Source of the DNA: Kribbella albertanoniae
Lineage (GTDB): Bacteria > Actinomycetota > Actinomycetes > Propionibacteriales > Kribbellaceae
NCBI RefSeq assembly: GCF_004348455.1
Contig: NZ_SMKA01000004.1
Location: 1-64,000 of the forward strand
Reading direction: 5' to 3'
DNA: 64,000 nt
Part shown: positions 49,847 to 58,278 of the stretch, in pieces
How the letters are laid out: each line of letters opens with the position of its first letter
Numbering within the stretch: the stretch's first letter is position 1
Translations under genes and position numbers: made by a program
The notes under the pieces: model-generated
Database searches by the model: none
Told to the model about the DNA's origin: nothing
The model's input: the letters and a program-made list of their open reading frames with translations, nothing else

Positions 49847-50791
49847 TCAGGTCAGTCCGCAGTAGTCCATGCCGGCGGCCACGAGTGCGGGGACGGCGAT
49901 GACGACGGGTGCGATCAGTACGCCCGCGATCACGCCTGCGAGGGTGCTGTGCATTGCGCGGCGTAGCGGGAGCCGTCGGCTGGTGAGCCGCAGGAGGCGC
50001 AGTTCGGTGGCTTCGCCGCTCAGCGCGAGTGCAGCGGCGGGTGGTGCGGCGCCGGCCAGTAGGAGGATGGCGTTCGCCACGCTCGACGGCCGGTGGCGTC
50101 GGCAGGCTTGGTCGTCGGCTGCGAGTTCTACCAGTCGCCGGACCTGCTGGTGACCCCAGGTGAAGACTGGGATGCCGGGAAATGCGAGAGCCAGTCCTTG
50201 CGAGAACCCCACGAGCAAATGGTGGCGGCCGGCCAGGTGGGCCTGCTCGTGGGCCAGTACGGCTGCGAGTTGGCTGCGGCTGAGCAAGCCCAGTGCCGCG
50301 CTGGTCACCACGATGCGGTGGCCGCGGCCGGGAAGGCAGAACGCCGACGGTGCCGGGTGCTCGAGGACGAGGATGTCGAACTCGGGGTCATGGCAGGCGA
50401 CGAGTTCGAGGATCTGGCGGTGCCGATGGCGCTGCCGCGCGGCGCGGCGCAGAACTGTCGTCACGCCCCACACGGCTCTGGCCGCCACGGCGATCATGAC
50501 AACGATGGCGAGCGTGGTGGTGGCTGCTCCGCCGGGTGTCGCGTAGGCGGCGCGCAGGTTCGTTGCGCAGATGTGGAGTATGTCGGCCAGGTCGGTGCTG
50601 ACCAGGTGCAGCCGCACCGCCAGTGCGGCGGCGCCGAACAGGACCGACGACAACACCGAGGCTGCCAGTGCGTGCCAGGTCGCGATGGCCAGCCGCGGCG
50701 CGTTGGCCGGCCATGCTGCTTCGCGCAGCAGCCATGCCCCACCGGTCGCCATCAGAAGTGCGTACCCGAACAGGGTCACGGCGATGATCAT
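49847..50791 (-). CDS. M56-family membrane metallopeptidase, second copy
   Basis: In this 314-residue protein AVLAHEQAHLAGRHHLLVGF near 182-200 is the zinc motif HExxH and follows VVTSAALGLLSRSQL, as in the first copy (31384). Hydrophobic segments lie at the N-terminus, near 40-60, near 90-110 and at the end. No sensor domain. It overlaps the stop of the second BlaI gene (coupled), with the same gene order as copy one: BlaI then M56. It is expected to cleave that repressor. Confidence 0.85.
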   Translation of the reverse strand: MIIAVTLFGYALLMATGGAWLLREAAWPANAPRLAIATWHALAASVLSSVLFGAAALAVRLHLVSTDLADILHICATNLRAAYATPGGAATTTLAIVVMIAVAARAVWGVTTVLRRAARQRHRHRQILELVACHDPEFDILVLEHPAPSAFCLPGRGHRIVVTSAALGLLSRSQLAAVLAHEQAHLAGRHHLLVGFSQGLALAFPGIPVFTWGHQQVRRLVELAADDQACRRHRPSSVANAILLLAGAAPPAAALALSGEATELRLLRLTSRRLPLRRAMHSTLAGVIAGVLIAPVVIAVPALVAAGMDYCGLT

Positions 50792-51168
50792 GCGGATCGT
50801 CCCTTGGAACTGCTGGTGTCGTCGTCGCGCAGCAAGGTGCGCAGTTGTGACACCTCATTGGGCGGCATCTGCTCGACGAACTGCAGCAGGGCGGCGACCG
50901 GGTCGCCGCTGTCGGCCAGTGCCTCGCCCATCAGTTCTGCGGCGTACTCGGCGCGGCTGCGCGTCGGCCGGTACCGGTGTGCGCGGCCATCACGCTCACG
51001 GGCGAGGAATCCTTTGCTGTGCAGGTTGTCCATCACGGTCAGGACCGTCGTGTAGGCCAGCGGACGGGTGGTCTGCAGGTGGTCGAGAACGGTCCGCACC
51101 GTTGCCGGGGTGTCCTGGGTCCACAGGTGATTCATCACCACTGCTTCCAGATCACCGAATCCGCGCAT
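50788..51168 (-). CDS. BlaI/MecI/CopY-family repressor, second copy
   Basis: It encodes 126 residues from ATG 51168. RGFGDLEAVVMNHLWTQDTP and YTTVLTVMDNLHSKGFLARE show the same winged-helix fold as the copy at 31004, with which it shares most residues of the HTH. It is 54 bp downstream of the BNR-repeat gene (51223), so it probably is transcribed from the promoter carrying BlaI operator 3, giving autoregulation through that operon. It may recognise the same palindromes as copy one. Confidence 0.88.
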   Translation of the reverse strand: MRGFGDLEAVVMNHLWTQDTPATVRTVLDHLQTTRPLAYTTVLTVMDNLHSKGFLARERDGRAHRYRPTRSRAEYAAELMGEALADSGDPVAALLQFVEQMPPNEVSQLRTLLRDDDTSSSKGRSA

Positions 51169-51222
51169 GGCTCATTCTCCCTCGATCCGTGTCCGCATGC
51201 CTGTGGCGTCGTCGACGAGCGG

Positions 51223-52131
51223 TCATGCGGCCGTCCAGGTCGATCCCGAATCGGTGCTGGACTGCAGTTGGGCGCGGTCGCCGGTCAAGGTGGCGGCCAG
51301 TAGTCGGCCCTGCTTGTCGAACGCGGCGGCCGCGGTGCCGGCGGGTGCATCGATCTTCTGCCACGACCGGCCGGCGTCGGTGCTGACCATCAGCCCGTCG
51401 GCGCCGACCGCGGCCATCCGGGCGTGATCATCAGGATCCCAGGCCACCGACATTGCGCCGCGTGGGCCTCCCAGAGATTGCCAGTTCCGGCCGCCGTCGC
51501 GGGTCTCGACCACGGTGCCCCCCATATCCGGTGCGATCGCGTGGTCGGGGTTGATGGCATCGACCAGGATCGTGCCCATGAACGACCGCCCGACCACGCT
51601 GCGCTGGATGAACGTCTTGCCGGCGTCGGTCGAGACGAACATGCCCGCCTGCGGCGAGGCCAGATAGACCGTAGACCCGGTGCCACCGAGGGAGTGGACA
51701 TCGGTGACGGGCAGATCGACCGGTGCGGCCGCGAAGGTGGCCCCTGTGTCGGTCGAGACGTACAGGCCCTCGTGGCCACCGACGAGTATGCGGCCGGCAA
51801 CGCTGGCCCAAGCCATTGCATCCTTGCCTTCCAGGCCGCGCACGGCTGTCCATGCGCCGGCGCCGTCGCTGTAGGCCGCTCCGGCGTGCCCGCTGACGAA
51901 CCGGCGATCCCCGGCGACCATGACCGCATGCAGGTCGCCACCCACCAGCGCCTCACCGGCGGCCACCGCTCCCGGTCCGCTGGCCGGATCCTGGTCACGA
52001 CCGCGCCACGACGCGACGCCGGCCACGACCACACCGACCGTTACCAGCACCGCCATCAGCGGGAGAATGCCGCGCCCGCGGCCGGAGGGCTGGACCATGG
52101 GCGACCGCGCCGCAGAGGTCTGTTTGGCCAT
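51223..52131 (-). CDS. BNR/WD40-like repeat protein (F510_1955-type)
   Basis: It encodes 302 residues. An N-terminal membrane helix (GILPLMAVLVTVGVVVAGVASW) anchors it, with the repeat domain outside. Repeated YVSTDTGATF, FVSTDAGKTF, VETRDGGRNW and MVSTDAGRSW units are the S.D.G..W type of BNR/Asp-box repeats, giving a beta-propeller of the F510_1955 glycosylhydrolase-like family. Actual glycosidase activity is not shown. It is the first gene of the operon BNR-BlaI-M56 and has BlaI operator 3 in its promoter 42 bp upstream. Confidence 0.75.
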   Translation of the reverse strand: MAKQTSAARSPMVQPSGRGRGILPLMAVLVTVGVVVAGVASWRGRDQDPASGPGAVAAGEALVGGDLHAVMVAGDRRFVSGHAGAAYSDGAGAWTAVRGLEGKDAMAWASVAGRILVGGHEGLYVSTDTGATFAAAPVDLPVTDVHSLGGTGSTVYLASPQAGMFVSTDAGKTFIQRSVVGRSFMGTILVDAINPDHAIAPDMGGTVVETRDGGRNWQSLGGPRGAMSVAWDPDDHARMAAVGADGLMVSTDAGRSWQKIDAPAGTAAAAFDKQGRLLAATLTGDRAQLQSSTDSGSTWTAA

Positions 52132-52172
52132 GGCCCGGAGTTCTCCTGTCGACAGGGGGTGTCACCAACCAA

Positions 52173-52191
52173 CAACTATCGTGCATAGTAG
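52173..52191. promoter_or_regulatory. BlaI-type operator 3 and promoter of the BNR-BlaI-M56 operon
   Basis: CAACTATCGTGCATAGTAG keeps the right half GCATAGTAG, with one altered base in the left arm. On the minus strand it contains TACTAT, with TTGGTC 17 bp upstream as a -35, giving a complete promoter-operator for the gene starting at 52131. Confidence 0.7.
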
Positions 52192-52261
52192 ATGCCCTGC
52201 TGTCCCTGACCAATACCCCTGACCGCCACGGACATCAACCAGCTGCTGGTGTCCGCGATCG

Positions 52262-52732
52262 TCAGGAGGGGAGACCTGTCCAGGGCTCCATGAGCAGGTC
52301 GGCGTGCAGTTGCTGACGTACCTCGAGGGCTGCTATCGCGACGAGCAGCGCGATGATCCACAGGCGCTTGTGCGATAGGCGGAAGCCGAGCCACCGTCGC
52401 GTTGTCAAGCCGATCACCGTGCGGCACAACAGCACTGCGGCAGCGAAGGCGAGCGGAAAGATGATCGGATTGTACGTCCAGGCCGCAGTCCACTGGCCAT
52501 GGGCGAACAGGTAGGTGGCGCGGGTCCCCCCGCAGAGCGGATCCATGATCCCGGCGAAGTGCAGCGGTCCGTGCAGATTCGCCCTCGGCACGCCGGCGAC
52601 CGCGAGCACAACGGCAGTCAGCAATCCAGTCAGCGTCAGCGCGGTCAGCGAGCGATGCGGATCCCGCGACCGGATCGAGAGCCAAGAACCGGTGCCAGCC
52701 CTCGCCTGCGGCGGGTCCTGATCGACATTCAT
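52262..52732 (-). CDS. DUF2752 membrane protein
   Basis: In this 156-residue protein three membrane segments (ALTLTGLLTAVVLAVAG; IIFPLAFAAAVLLCRTVIGL; LWIIALLVAIAALEV) surround the DUF2752 core: MDPLCGGTRATYLFAHGQW, AAWTYNPI. The Cys in CGG is characteristic of the family. Function unknown. It is upstream of the BNR operon on the same strand. Operator 3 at 52173-52191 lies after its stop, so it would not be controlled by it from the same promoter. Confidence 0.8.
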   Translation of the reverse strand: MNVDQDPPQARAGTGSWLSIRSRDPHRSLTALTLTGLLTAVVLAVAGVPRANLHGPLHFAGIMDPLCGGTRATYLFAHGQWTAAWTYNPIIFPLAFAAAVLLCRTVIGLTTRRWLGFRLSHKRLWIIALLVAIAALEVRQQLHADLLMEPWTGLPS

Positions 52733-52822
52733 GACATCGCCATCGACTTCCCTTTCAAGGCTGTCGTGGAGTTCGACTCGTTTCCGGCGAGGCTGCAGGA
52801 GACGAGTGGCCGGGGTCGGGGA

Positions 52823-53569
52823 TCAGTCTCGGCGCTTGCGGAACACGAGTAGTTCGGTGCGACCGCCGCTGAGGGGCTCGAAGTGGCTGCCGACGAGATC
52901 GAGGCCCCAGCGATCGAGCAACTGAACAGTCCAGTTGCGTGGCGTCACCATGTAGATGACAGCGTTCTCGGCCACCCAGGTCTTCGTCGCCTGCTCGTCC
53001 AGGCAGGCCTCCGTGACGATGTCGAAGGCGACGATCCCGCCTGGGCGGACCACTCGGGCCATCTCCTCCAGGTACCCGACAGTCGTCACGAACGGGATAT
53101 AGACGAAGAGCTTGTGCGCTTGGACAAGATCGACCGAGCTCGTCGCCGTCGCTGACAAGGTGTGACCGTCGGCCGGATGCTCCACCAGGTTGGGCAGCCT
53201 TCGCAGGTAGGGAAGCCAGTCTGAGGCCGTCTCGTAGATCTCGTACGCCGAGGGCCGCAAAACCTCGATGATCTTCTCGGCGTACCGTCCTGACCCCGGA
53301 CCGATCTCGCACACCCGGTCCACCTCGTTGCCTAGAGCACTCATCTGCAACAGCGCCTGCACTGCCGCAGCCGTCACCTGCGGCTCGGCACTGTACTGGT
53401 CGAGGTAGTCACCGACAGACAAGCCCGCGCGCTTCGCGGCTGCGATGGTCTGCCTGGCCGGCAAGAAGGCTTGGATTGCCCGATCGGTCGTGCGGGCACG
53501 GATCATCTGAACACCCAAGGGCCGCAGAACAGTGTTGATACCTTGACGTATCACGCTGGCAATCGCCAT
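52823..53569 (-). CDS. Class I SAM-dependent methyltransferase
   Basis: It encodes 248 residues from ATG 53569, with a GGGGGAG ribosome site. Motif I is VCEIGPGSGRYAEKII; later EYIYETAS-like region (YEIYETASDW) and ARVVRPGGIVAFDIVTE are typical post-I and IV/V motifs. It transfers a methyl group to an unknown substrate. Its start lies 38 bp from BlaI operator 4, divergent from the DUF6153-like gene, so it should be in the regulon. Cytoplasmic, no signal peptide. Confidence 0.8.
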   Translation of the reverse strand: MAIASVIRQGINTVLRPLGVQMIRARTTDRAIQAFLPARQTIAAAKRAGLSVGDYLDQYSAEPQVTAAAVQALLQMSALGNEVDRVCEIGPGSGRYAEKIIEVLRPSAYEIYETASDWLPYLRRLPNLVEHPADGHTLSATATSSVDLVQAHKLFVYIPFVTTVGYLEEMARVVRPGGIVAFDIVTEACLDEQATKTWVAENAVIYMVTPRNWTVQLLDRWGLDLVGSHFEPLSGGRTELLVFRKRRD

Positions 53570-53606
53570 GTCGCTCCCCCGGACCACTGCGGCCGCCTCG
53601 ATTCCA

Positions 53607-53635
53607 CCCAACTACTATGCGAGATAGTAGTTGGG
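53607..53635. promoter_or_regulatory. BlaI-type operator 4, extended palindrome
   Basis: The CTACTA-TGCGAGA-TAGTAG core (53612-53630) is flanked by CCCAA/TTGGG, extending each arm to 11 bp. It is the most symmetric of the five sites and has TACTAT on both strands, suggesting two divergent promoters, for the methyltransferase and the DUF6153-like gene. Confidence 0.75.
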
Positions 53636-53772
53636 GTCTGTGCCCGGAACAAGAGGGGCGTGTCGGGCACCTCGCCGCGTGATGTCCGGCCAGCACATTC
53701 GGCGGGTTGTGGCCGGATCGACGTTGACCTGTGACCACGGCGTCGGGCGGAGGATGGCTATCGTGGGGTCTG

Positions 53773-54300
53773 ATGAACATTCGGAGCTTATCGGGAGTGT
53801 CGGGGCTTACGCGGCGCCTGACGCTGCTCGGTGTGCTTGCCGGCGTGTTCGCGATGCATGCCTTGACGATGAATCACGATCCGGCCATGGCCGGCATGGA
53901 CAGCATCGCCTCGATGACCTCCTCCGGTGCGGGACACACGTCTGCCGCGACCGGAGTCGCCGCAGTTGCCGACAACGGTGGAGCACCATCTGGTCACGTC
54001 AGGATGTCTGATCAGGTGACTGCCGAAATGGCGGCGGTGACCGAGTTTGCGTCGGCCTCGAACTTGATGGTGTCGGCTCACTCCAATGCCGGCAGCCATC
54101 AGATGAGCGACGTGTGTGTGGCCGTTCTGGCGGCGTCACTCGCGCTTGTGGGGCTGGCGTTGATGCTGTGCTGGCTGCGGTCTGCCCGGTTCGCGCCCTG
54201 GGCGTGGCAGCTGCTGCCGCTGCAGTTGTCACCACTGTCCGGGCGTTCTCCGCCTTGGCTGGCGCCGTCGTTGTCGAAGCTCTGCGTACTGCGGACCTAG
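53773..54300 (+). CDS. DUF6153-like His/Met-rich membrane protein
   Basis: It encodes 175 residues from ATG 53773. RRLTLLGVLAGVFAMHALTM is the first helix, followed by a loop rich in Met and His (MNHDPAMAGMDSIASMT, SNAGSHQMSDVC), then VCVAVLAASLALVGLALMLC, and a basic/Pro tail. The plan is that of DUF6153 proteins. The Met/His loop may bind Cu(I) outside the membrane. It precedes the DUF305 lipoprotein gene (98 bp), and both follow BlaI operator 4. Confidence 0.6.
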   Translation: MNIRSLSGVSGLTRRLTLLGVLAGVFAMHALTMNHDPAMAGMDSIASMTSSGAGHTSAATGVAAVADNGGAPSGHVRMSDQVTAEMAAVTEFASASNLMVSAHSNAGSHQMSDVCVAVLAASLALVGLALMLCWLRSARFAPWAWQLLPLQLSPLSGRSPPWLAPSLSKLCVLRT

Positions 54301-54398
54301 GCCCACCGGCCTGTGGGTGACCGCATGCTGTGGCGTGCCGTCTACCTGTCTTCGCATACCCAGATCTCTTCAGGCAGTCGATGGAAGGAACAATTCTT

Positions 54399-55043
54399 AT
54401 GAAGCACATCACCCGTGTCCACGTCGCGGCGACCCTCACCCTGGCGGCCGGTCTGGCCCTGGCCGGTTGTGGCAACAGCGACAACGCCCAGCCAGGCGGT
54501 TCGACCAGTTCGTCTTCGATGCCGGGGATGAATCACGAGACGATGGCGCCTACGACGGCGGCCACGATGACAGCGCCGGTGGACCACAACGACAGTGATG
54601 TCGAGTTCGCGACCGGGATGATCCCGCACCACCGCCAGGCCGTGGAGATGGCCGACATGGCGCTGAAGCAGGCCAAGAGCGCGTCGGTGAAGCAGTTGGC
54701 GACGGCGATCAAGGCTGCGCAGGATCCGGAGATCCAGCAGATGTCGGGTTGGCTGACCGGATGGGGCAAGCCGGTCCCGAGCCCGGGCATGAGCCACTCC
54801 ATGCCGGGCGGCGGCATGATGACCGAGCAGGAGATGACTGATCTCGGTAAGGCCAGCGGGGCGGCGTTCGACCGGATGTGGGTGCAGATGATGATCAAGC
54901 ATCACCAGGGCGCGGTCGCGATGGCCAAGACCGAGCAGTCCTCGGGCGAGAGCGCGAAGGCGATCGAGCTGGCCAAGAAGATCGAGGCGGCCCAGAACGC
55001 CGAGATCGCCACGATGCAGAAACTCCTCAACCAGCTCCCGTAA
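54399..55043 (+). CDS. DUF305 lipoprotein, first copy
   Basis: It encodes 214 residues from ATG 54399, with AAGGAA 8 bp upstream. Signal with lipobox LALAGC (Cys24), then a Ser/Met-rich linker (SMPGMNHETM). DUF305 repeats follow: EFATGMIPHHRQAVEMADMA and VQMMIKHHQGAVAMAKTE, with the His pairs and Met expected to bind metal, probably copper. It is anchored on the outer face of the membrane. A second DUF305 lipoprotein is at 60337. A strong hairpin follows the gene. Confidence 0.88.
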   Translation: MKHITRVHVAATLTLAAGLALAGCGNSDNAQPGGSTSSSSMPGMNHETMAPTTAATMTAPVDHNDSDVEFATGMIPHHRQAVEMADMALKQAKSASVKQLATAIKAAQDPEIQQMSGWLTGWGKPVPSPGMSHSMPGGGMMTEQEMTDLGKASGAAFDRMWVQMMIKHHQGAVAMAKTEQSSGESAKAIELAKKIEAAQNAEIATMQKLLNQLP

Positions 55044-55056
55044 CCAGCGACCGCGA

Positions 55057-55093
55057 CTGCGGCCGGGATCATCATGGGTGATCCCGGCCGCAG
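55057..55093. terminator. Bidirectional terminator between DUF305 and the MFS gene
   Basis: CTGCGGCCGGGATCA (55057-55071) pairs perfectly with TGATCCCGGCCGCAG (55079-55093), loop 7 nt, between convergent genes. It lacks a T-run, as many actinobacterial terminators do. Confidence 0.7.
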
Positions 55094-55125
55094 GGCGCCG
55101 GCCAGCGGCGATGATTGGCGTGGTG

Positions 55126-56403
55126 CTAAGAGGTCGTGGTGACGGAATGGCTGGTGGAGGTGAGGCGTCCGGTCCGGTGCAGCGCGATGATCATCACTGC
55201 ACTGAGGGCGCCGAGCGTGGTGAGGGCCAGCCACGGCAGCCCGGGCAGTCCGTGATTGCGGGCCGTGTCGAGGGCTGCTCCGGTGAGTAGGTTGCCGGCG
55301 GTGATGCCGATACCGCAGATGGTGTTGTAGATGCCGTAATGGGTGGCGACCAGGCGGCCACCGGCGAGATTGACGATGGTGTCCATCTCGAACGGGAACG
55401 CGAGCATCGTGCCGATGGCCAGCAAGACCGCGGCGGCCAGTGACGGTGTCACTGCCAGCGCCCACAGTGCAGCCGGGTTGCTCGGCCGGGGCAGTGCGGC
55501 GGTGGCCAGCAAAGGCAGGAAGGCCGCTGCCATTGTCGCGACACCCAACGCCAAGGCGTACCCGGCGGGAATTCTGGCGCGGCACCATGCTGTGAGCCTG
55601 GTCTGCGCAAGCACGGTCACCAGGCCGGAGGCAACGAACAGTGCCGCGACGCCCAGGGTGGCTCCGGTGTCGTCGCCGCCGATGCGCCGCACCTCGAGCG
55701 GGAGCGCGAGATAGACCTGGAAGGACAGTACGTAGGAGCAGATCATCGCGGTGGCGAACAGCAGGAAGGGCCGGTTCGCGATAACGACACGCCACTGGGC
55801 CAGGATGCCCTCGTTGCTGCGGGTGCCCGCTTGTTGTGGAGGCAGTGCCCGGATCTGGATGATCGACAGTACGGCGAACACAGCGGCGGCCACCGCGCAG
55901 GTGAGCCGGAAACTGGCACCCGTGAGCGCCAGTCCGACCAGTGGACCGGCGAGGATCCCGGCCTGGTAGAACACGTTGAACAGTGCGAATGCCTCGACGC
56001 GCCGCGGCCCTGCGTCGACGGCGAGGTAGGCGCGGACGGCGGGGTTGAACAAGGCACCGGCCAGGCCGGTCGCTGCCGATGCGATCACCAGGGCGGGGAC
56101 GGATTCCACCATGGCAAGCATCGCGAAACCAAAAGTCCGCAGCACACATCCGGCCACGATGAGTGGCTTGTAGCCGAACCGGTCGGCCAGCGCGCCACCG
56201 AGGGCGAACAGACCCTGCTGGGAAAGGTTCCTGACGCCAAGTACCAAGCCGACAAGCCAGGCGGCCAGGCCAAGGGTTCCGGCCAGATGCTGGGCCAGGT
56301 AGGGCATCAGCATGTAGAAGCCGAGGTTGATGGTGAACTGGTTGACCAGCAGCAGCCGTGTCACAGTCGGCATTCCCCGGTACTGGGTGACCAGTTGTTT
56401 CAT
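55126..56403 (-). CDS. MFS transporter coupled to a cysteine-synthase-like enzyme
   Basis: It encodes 425 residues from ATG 56403, overlapping the stop of the upstream gene (ATGA). Eleven to twelve membrane segments; [20 protein letters not shown] and [16 protein letters not shown] are MFS helix 2-3 motifs. It is translationally coupled to the PLP enzyme, implying that it exports or imports the enzyme's product or a relative. A siderophore-like exporter is one possibility. The upstream unit shares the region of BlaI operator 5. Confidence 0.85.
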   Translation of the reverse strand: MKQLVTQYRGMPTVTRLLLVNQFTINLGFYMLMPYLAQHLAGTLGLAAWLVGLVLGVRNLSQQGLFALGGALADRFGYKPLIVAGCVLRTFGFAMLAMVESVPALVIASAATGLAGALFNPAVRAYLAVDAGPRRVEAFALFNVFYQAGILAGPLVGLALTGASFRLTCAVAAAVFAVLSIIQIRALPPQQAGTRSNEGILAQWRVVIANRPFLLFATAMICSYVLSFQVYLALPLEVRRIGGDDTGATLGVAALFVASGLVTVLAQTRLTAWCRARIPAGYALALGVATMAAAFLPLLATAALPRPSNPAALWALAVTPSLAAAVLLAIGTMLAFPFEMDTIVNLAGGRLVATHYGIYNTICGIGITAGNLLTGAALDTARNHGLPGLPWLALTTLGALSAVMIIALHRTGRLTSTSHSVTTTS

Positions 56404-57581
56404 CGGCTGGTCACCGCCCCCGCCGGTTCGGCGCCGCGCCGGCCGGCCGGAGTTGATTCGGTGCGCGGGTCGACGACCGTGGCGCACCGGGTCCACCGGT
56501 GCGGCACCGCGGATGTGGGATGGGCGAGCTCATCGGGATGGAGCGCTGGTACGGCGCCGGTCAGGCTGTGCCGGGTGCAGTAGTCGTCGCTGAAGATGGT
56601 GTCCCAGTAGCGTTGTGGCCCGTCGGGGAACACCGCGGCGATCCGGGTCCCGGCCGGTGAGGTGCGGGCGATCCAGTCGGCGACCAGACCGACCGCACCG
56701 ACGCTCCAGCCGCCGGTGGTGCCGGCGTTCGCCGCGAGCCGGCGGCATGCCCAGACCGCCTCGCTGGGGGCGACCCAATGGATCTCGCTGAAGGTGGAGT
56801 AGTCGACGTTGCCGGGGTAGATGCTGCTGCCCAGTCCTCGCATCAATCGGGTGCCCGCGGGCTGCCCGAAGATGGTGGACCGGATCGAGTCGACCCCGAT
56901 GACCGTCAGGTCCGGGCAGTGGTCGCGCAGGACACGCGACACTCCGGCGGAGTGGCCACCGGTGCCGACGCTGGCGACCAGCACATCGACGCGGCCGACC
57001 TGTGCGAGCAGTTCGGTGGCCAGTCCTGCGTAGGCGTCGACGTTGTCGAGGTTGTGGTACTGGTCGGGGCACCACGCTGAGGGGTCGATGGCGAGGAGTT
57101 GCTGGACCCGGTCGCGGCGGGCTTGCTGCCAGCCACCTACCGGATCCGGGGCCGCGACCATGTCGACGGTGGCTCCGTGGGCGCGCAGCATGTGGACCAC
57201 CAGGGGTTCCATGCCGGGATCGGTGACAACGGTGACGGGATGCCCGTAGACGATGCCGGCCAGGGCCAGGCCGAGCCCCAAGGTTCCGCTACTGGACTCG
57301 ATGATGCGGCCTCCGGGCCGTAGATCACCGCGATCGCGGGCGCAGCGGACCATGTGGAGCGCGGCGCGATCCTTCATCCCGCCGGGATTGTGGCCTTCCA
57401 GCTTGGCCCAGTAGCCGTGCTCCCTCCCTGTGTCGTGAAGGACGTCGCCGATCCACAGCGTGGGGGTGTTTCCGACGATCCCGGCCGGGGTACGCCAAGC
57501 GATACCGGCTGACACCGCCGCCGTACCGGTGGCTGGTTCTGGGTTTTGGGCGCGCCGAGGCGCCATCGTAGTGCTGTTCAT
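56400..57581 (-). CDS. PLP-dependent cysteine-synthase-family enzyme
   Basis: In this 393-residue protein the PLP lysine is in [17 protein letters not shown] (Lys70). The substrate loop is [17 protein letters not shown] (compared to TSGNTG in CysK), and [13 protein letters not shown] is the phosphate-binding loop. [12 protein letters not shown] is the C-terminal motif typical of cysteine synthases. The altered S-S-S-G-T-L loop suggests a non-standard amino-acid substrate, as in enzymes making diaminopropionate or other beta-substituted alanines. It is coupled to the MFS gene. It may build a metal-binding small molecule, but that is an inference. Confidence 0.8.
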   Translation of the reverse strand: MNSTTMAPRRAQNPEPATGTAAVSAGIAWRTPAGIVGNTPTLWIGDVLHDTGREHGYWAKLEGHNPGGMKDRAALHMVRCARDRGDLRPGGRIIESSSGTLGLGLALAGIVYGHPVTVVTDPGMEPLVVHMLRAHGATVDMVAAPDPVGGWQQARRDRVQQLLAIDPSAWCPDQYHNLDNVDAYAGLATELLAQVGRVDVLVASVGTGGHSAGVSRVLRDHCPDLTVIGVDSIRSTIFGQPAGTRLMRGLGSSIYPGNVDYSTFSEIHWVAPSEAVWACRRLAANAGTTGGWSVGAVGLVADWIARTSPAGTRIAAVFPDGPQRYWDTIFSDDYCTRHSLTGAVPALHPDELAHPTSAVPHRWTRCATVVDPRTESTPAGRRGAEPAGAVTSR

Positions 57582-57677
57582 GTCGTGCTGTCCCTTCGAG
57601 GCCCCTCGCGTCTGGCGCGGCAGGGGGAAAACACTGACAAAGGTCTCGGTCCGGCAGTAGGGCCGGCGAAGGAACCG

Positions 57678-58070
57678 CTATATGCGCAGCAGCGAGAACT
57701 GTGCGACTGGCGACCGTGGCGGTCGGGAAGCAGACCTGTCACAGGAGATGGGAGATTGTGCGGCGCGGACAGCCAGCCACGGCCGCGGTGTCGATGTGGC
57801 CGGCAGCGGTCCGGGAGAATCACCGGACTGGGCGAGGAATGCGTCGTCCGGTCCGGTAGCGGCGCAGTGAGTGCCGGACTCGCCCGATGTGTGGTCGAGG
57901 GCCGGCTCTGCCGGCTCGTGGTCCGCCGCGACCGAGTGCGAATGATGGCTGTGATGGTCTGCTTCTGCGTAACACCACAGGCCGCCTCCCAGCATCAGGG
58001 CCAGCGCCGCGACAAGGGAGACCGCAAGCCAGTGCCGGATACAGCTCCCCAGGTCGGTCACACGATGCAT
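57678..58070 (-). CDS. Small His-rich membrane or secreted protein
   Basis: In this 130-residue protein one hydrophobic segment near 14-32 (HWLAVSLVAALALMLGGGLW) is followed by a His-rich stretch (HHSHHSHSVAADHEP), then HTSGESGTHCA, and a Ser/Pro-rich tail. The design resembles that of 39725-40114. The His cluster should bind a metal. It is divergent to the multicopper oxidase; BlaI operator 5 lies 76 bp upstream. The PLP enzyme gene is 96 bp downstream on the same strand. Confidence 0.55.
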   Translation of the reverse strand: MHRVTDLGSCIRHWLAVSLVAALALMLGGGLWCYAEADHHSHHSHSVAADHEPAEPALDHTSGESGTHCAATGPDDAFLAQSGDSPGPLPATSTPRPWLAVRAAQSPISCDRSASRPPRSPVAQFSLLRI

Positions 58071-58145
58071 CCTAGCGAGTTCTTTGAGTAATCAAAGGCT
58101 GATGATCAGGACACCAAGGCCGGGGCCGCGAGAATCACCACCTAT

Positions 58146-58164
58146 CTACTATGTTGATTAGTAG
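58146..58164. promoter_or_regulatory. BlaI-type operator 5
   Basis: CTACTATGTTGATTAGTAG has perfect CTACTA/TAGTAG arms and 7-bp spacer. TACTAT at 58147-58152 can be the -10 of the oxidase gene (start 58279). The small IR CTTTGA-gtaa-TCAAAG at 58082-58097 lies beside it. Confidence 0.7.
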
Positions 58165-58278
58165 TTGGGTGGTGATCTGCGTCAGATCGGGGAGCTCAAT
58201 CGCGGATGGGAGGGAGGCGGTCGCGTTGCGCCTCCCAGGCCTGTCGCCGCTCTCCACGCCTCTAGAAAGGGTTCGTAC

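Noticed and set aside
58082-58097. CTTTGA-gtaa-TCAAAG as a separate regulatory site
   Set aside because: A short 6-4-6 palindrome that occurs once and may be chance; kept only as a note with operator 5.
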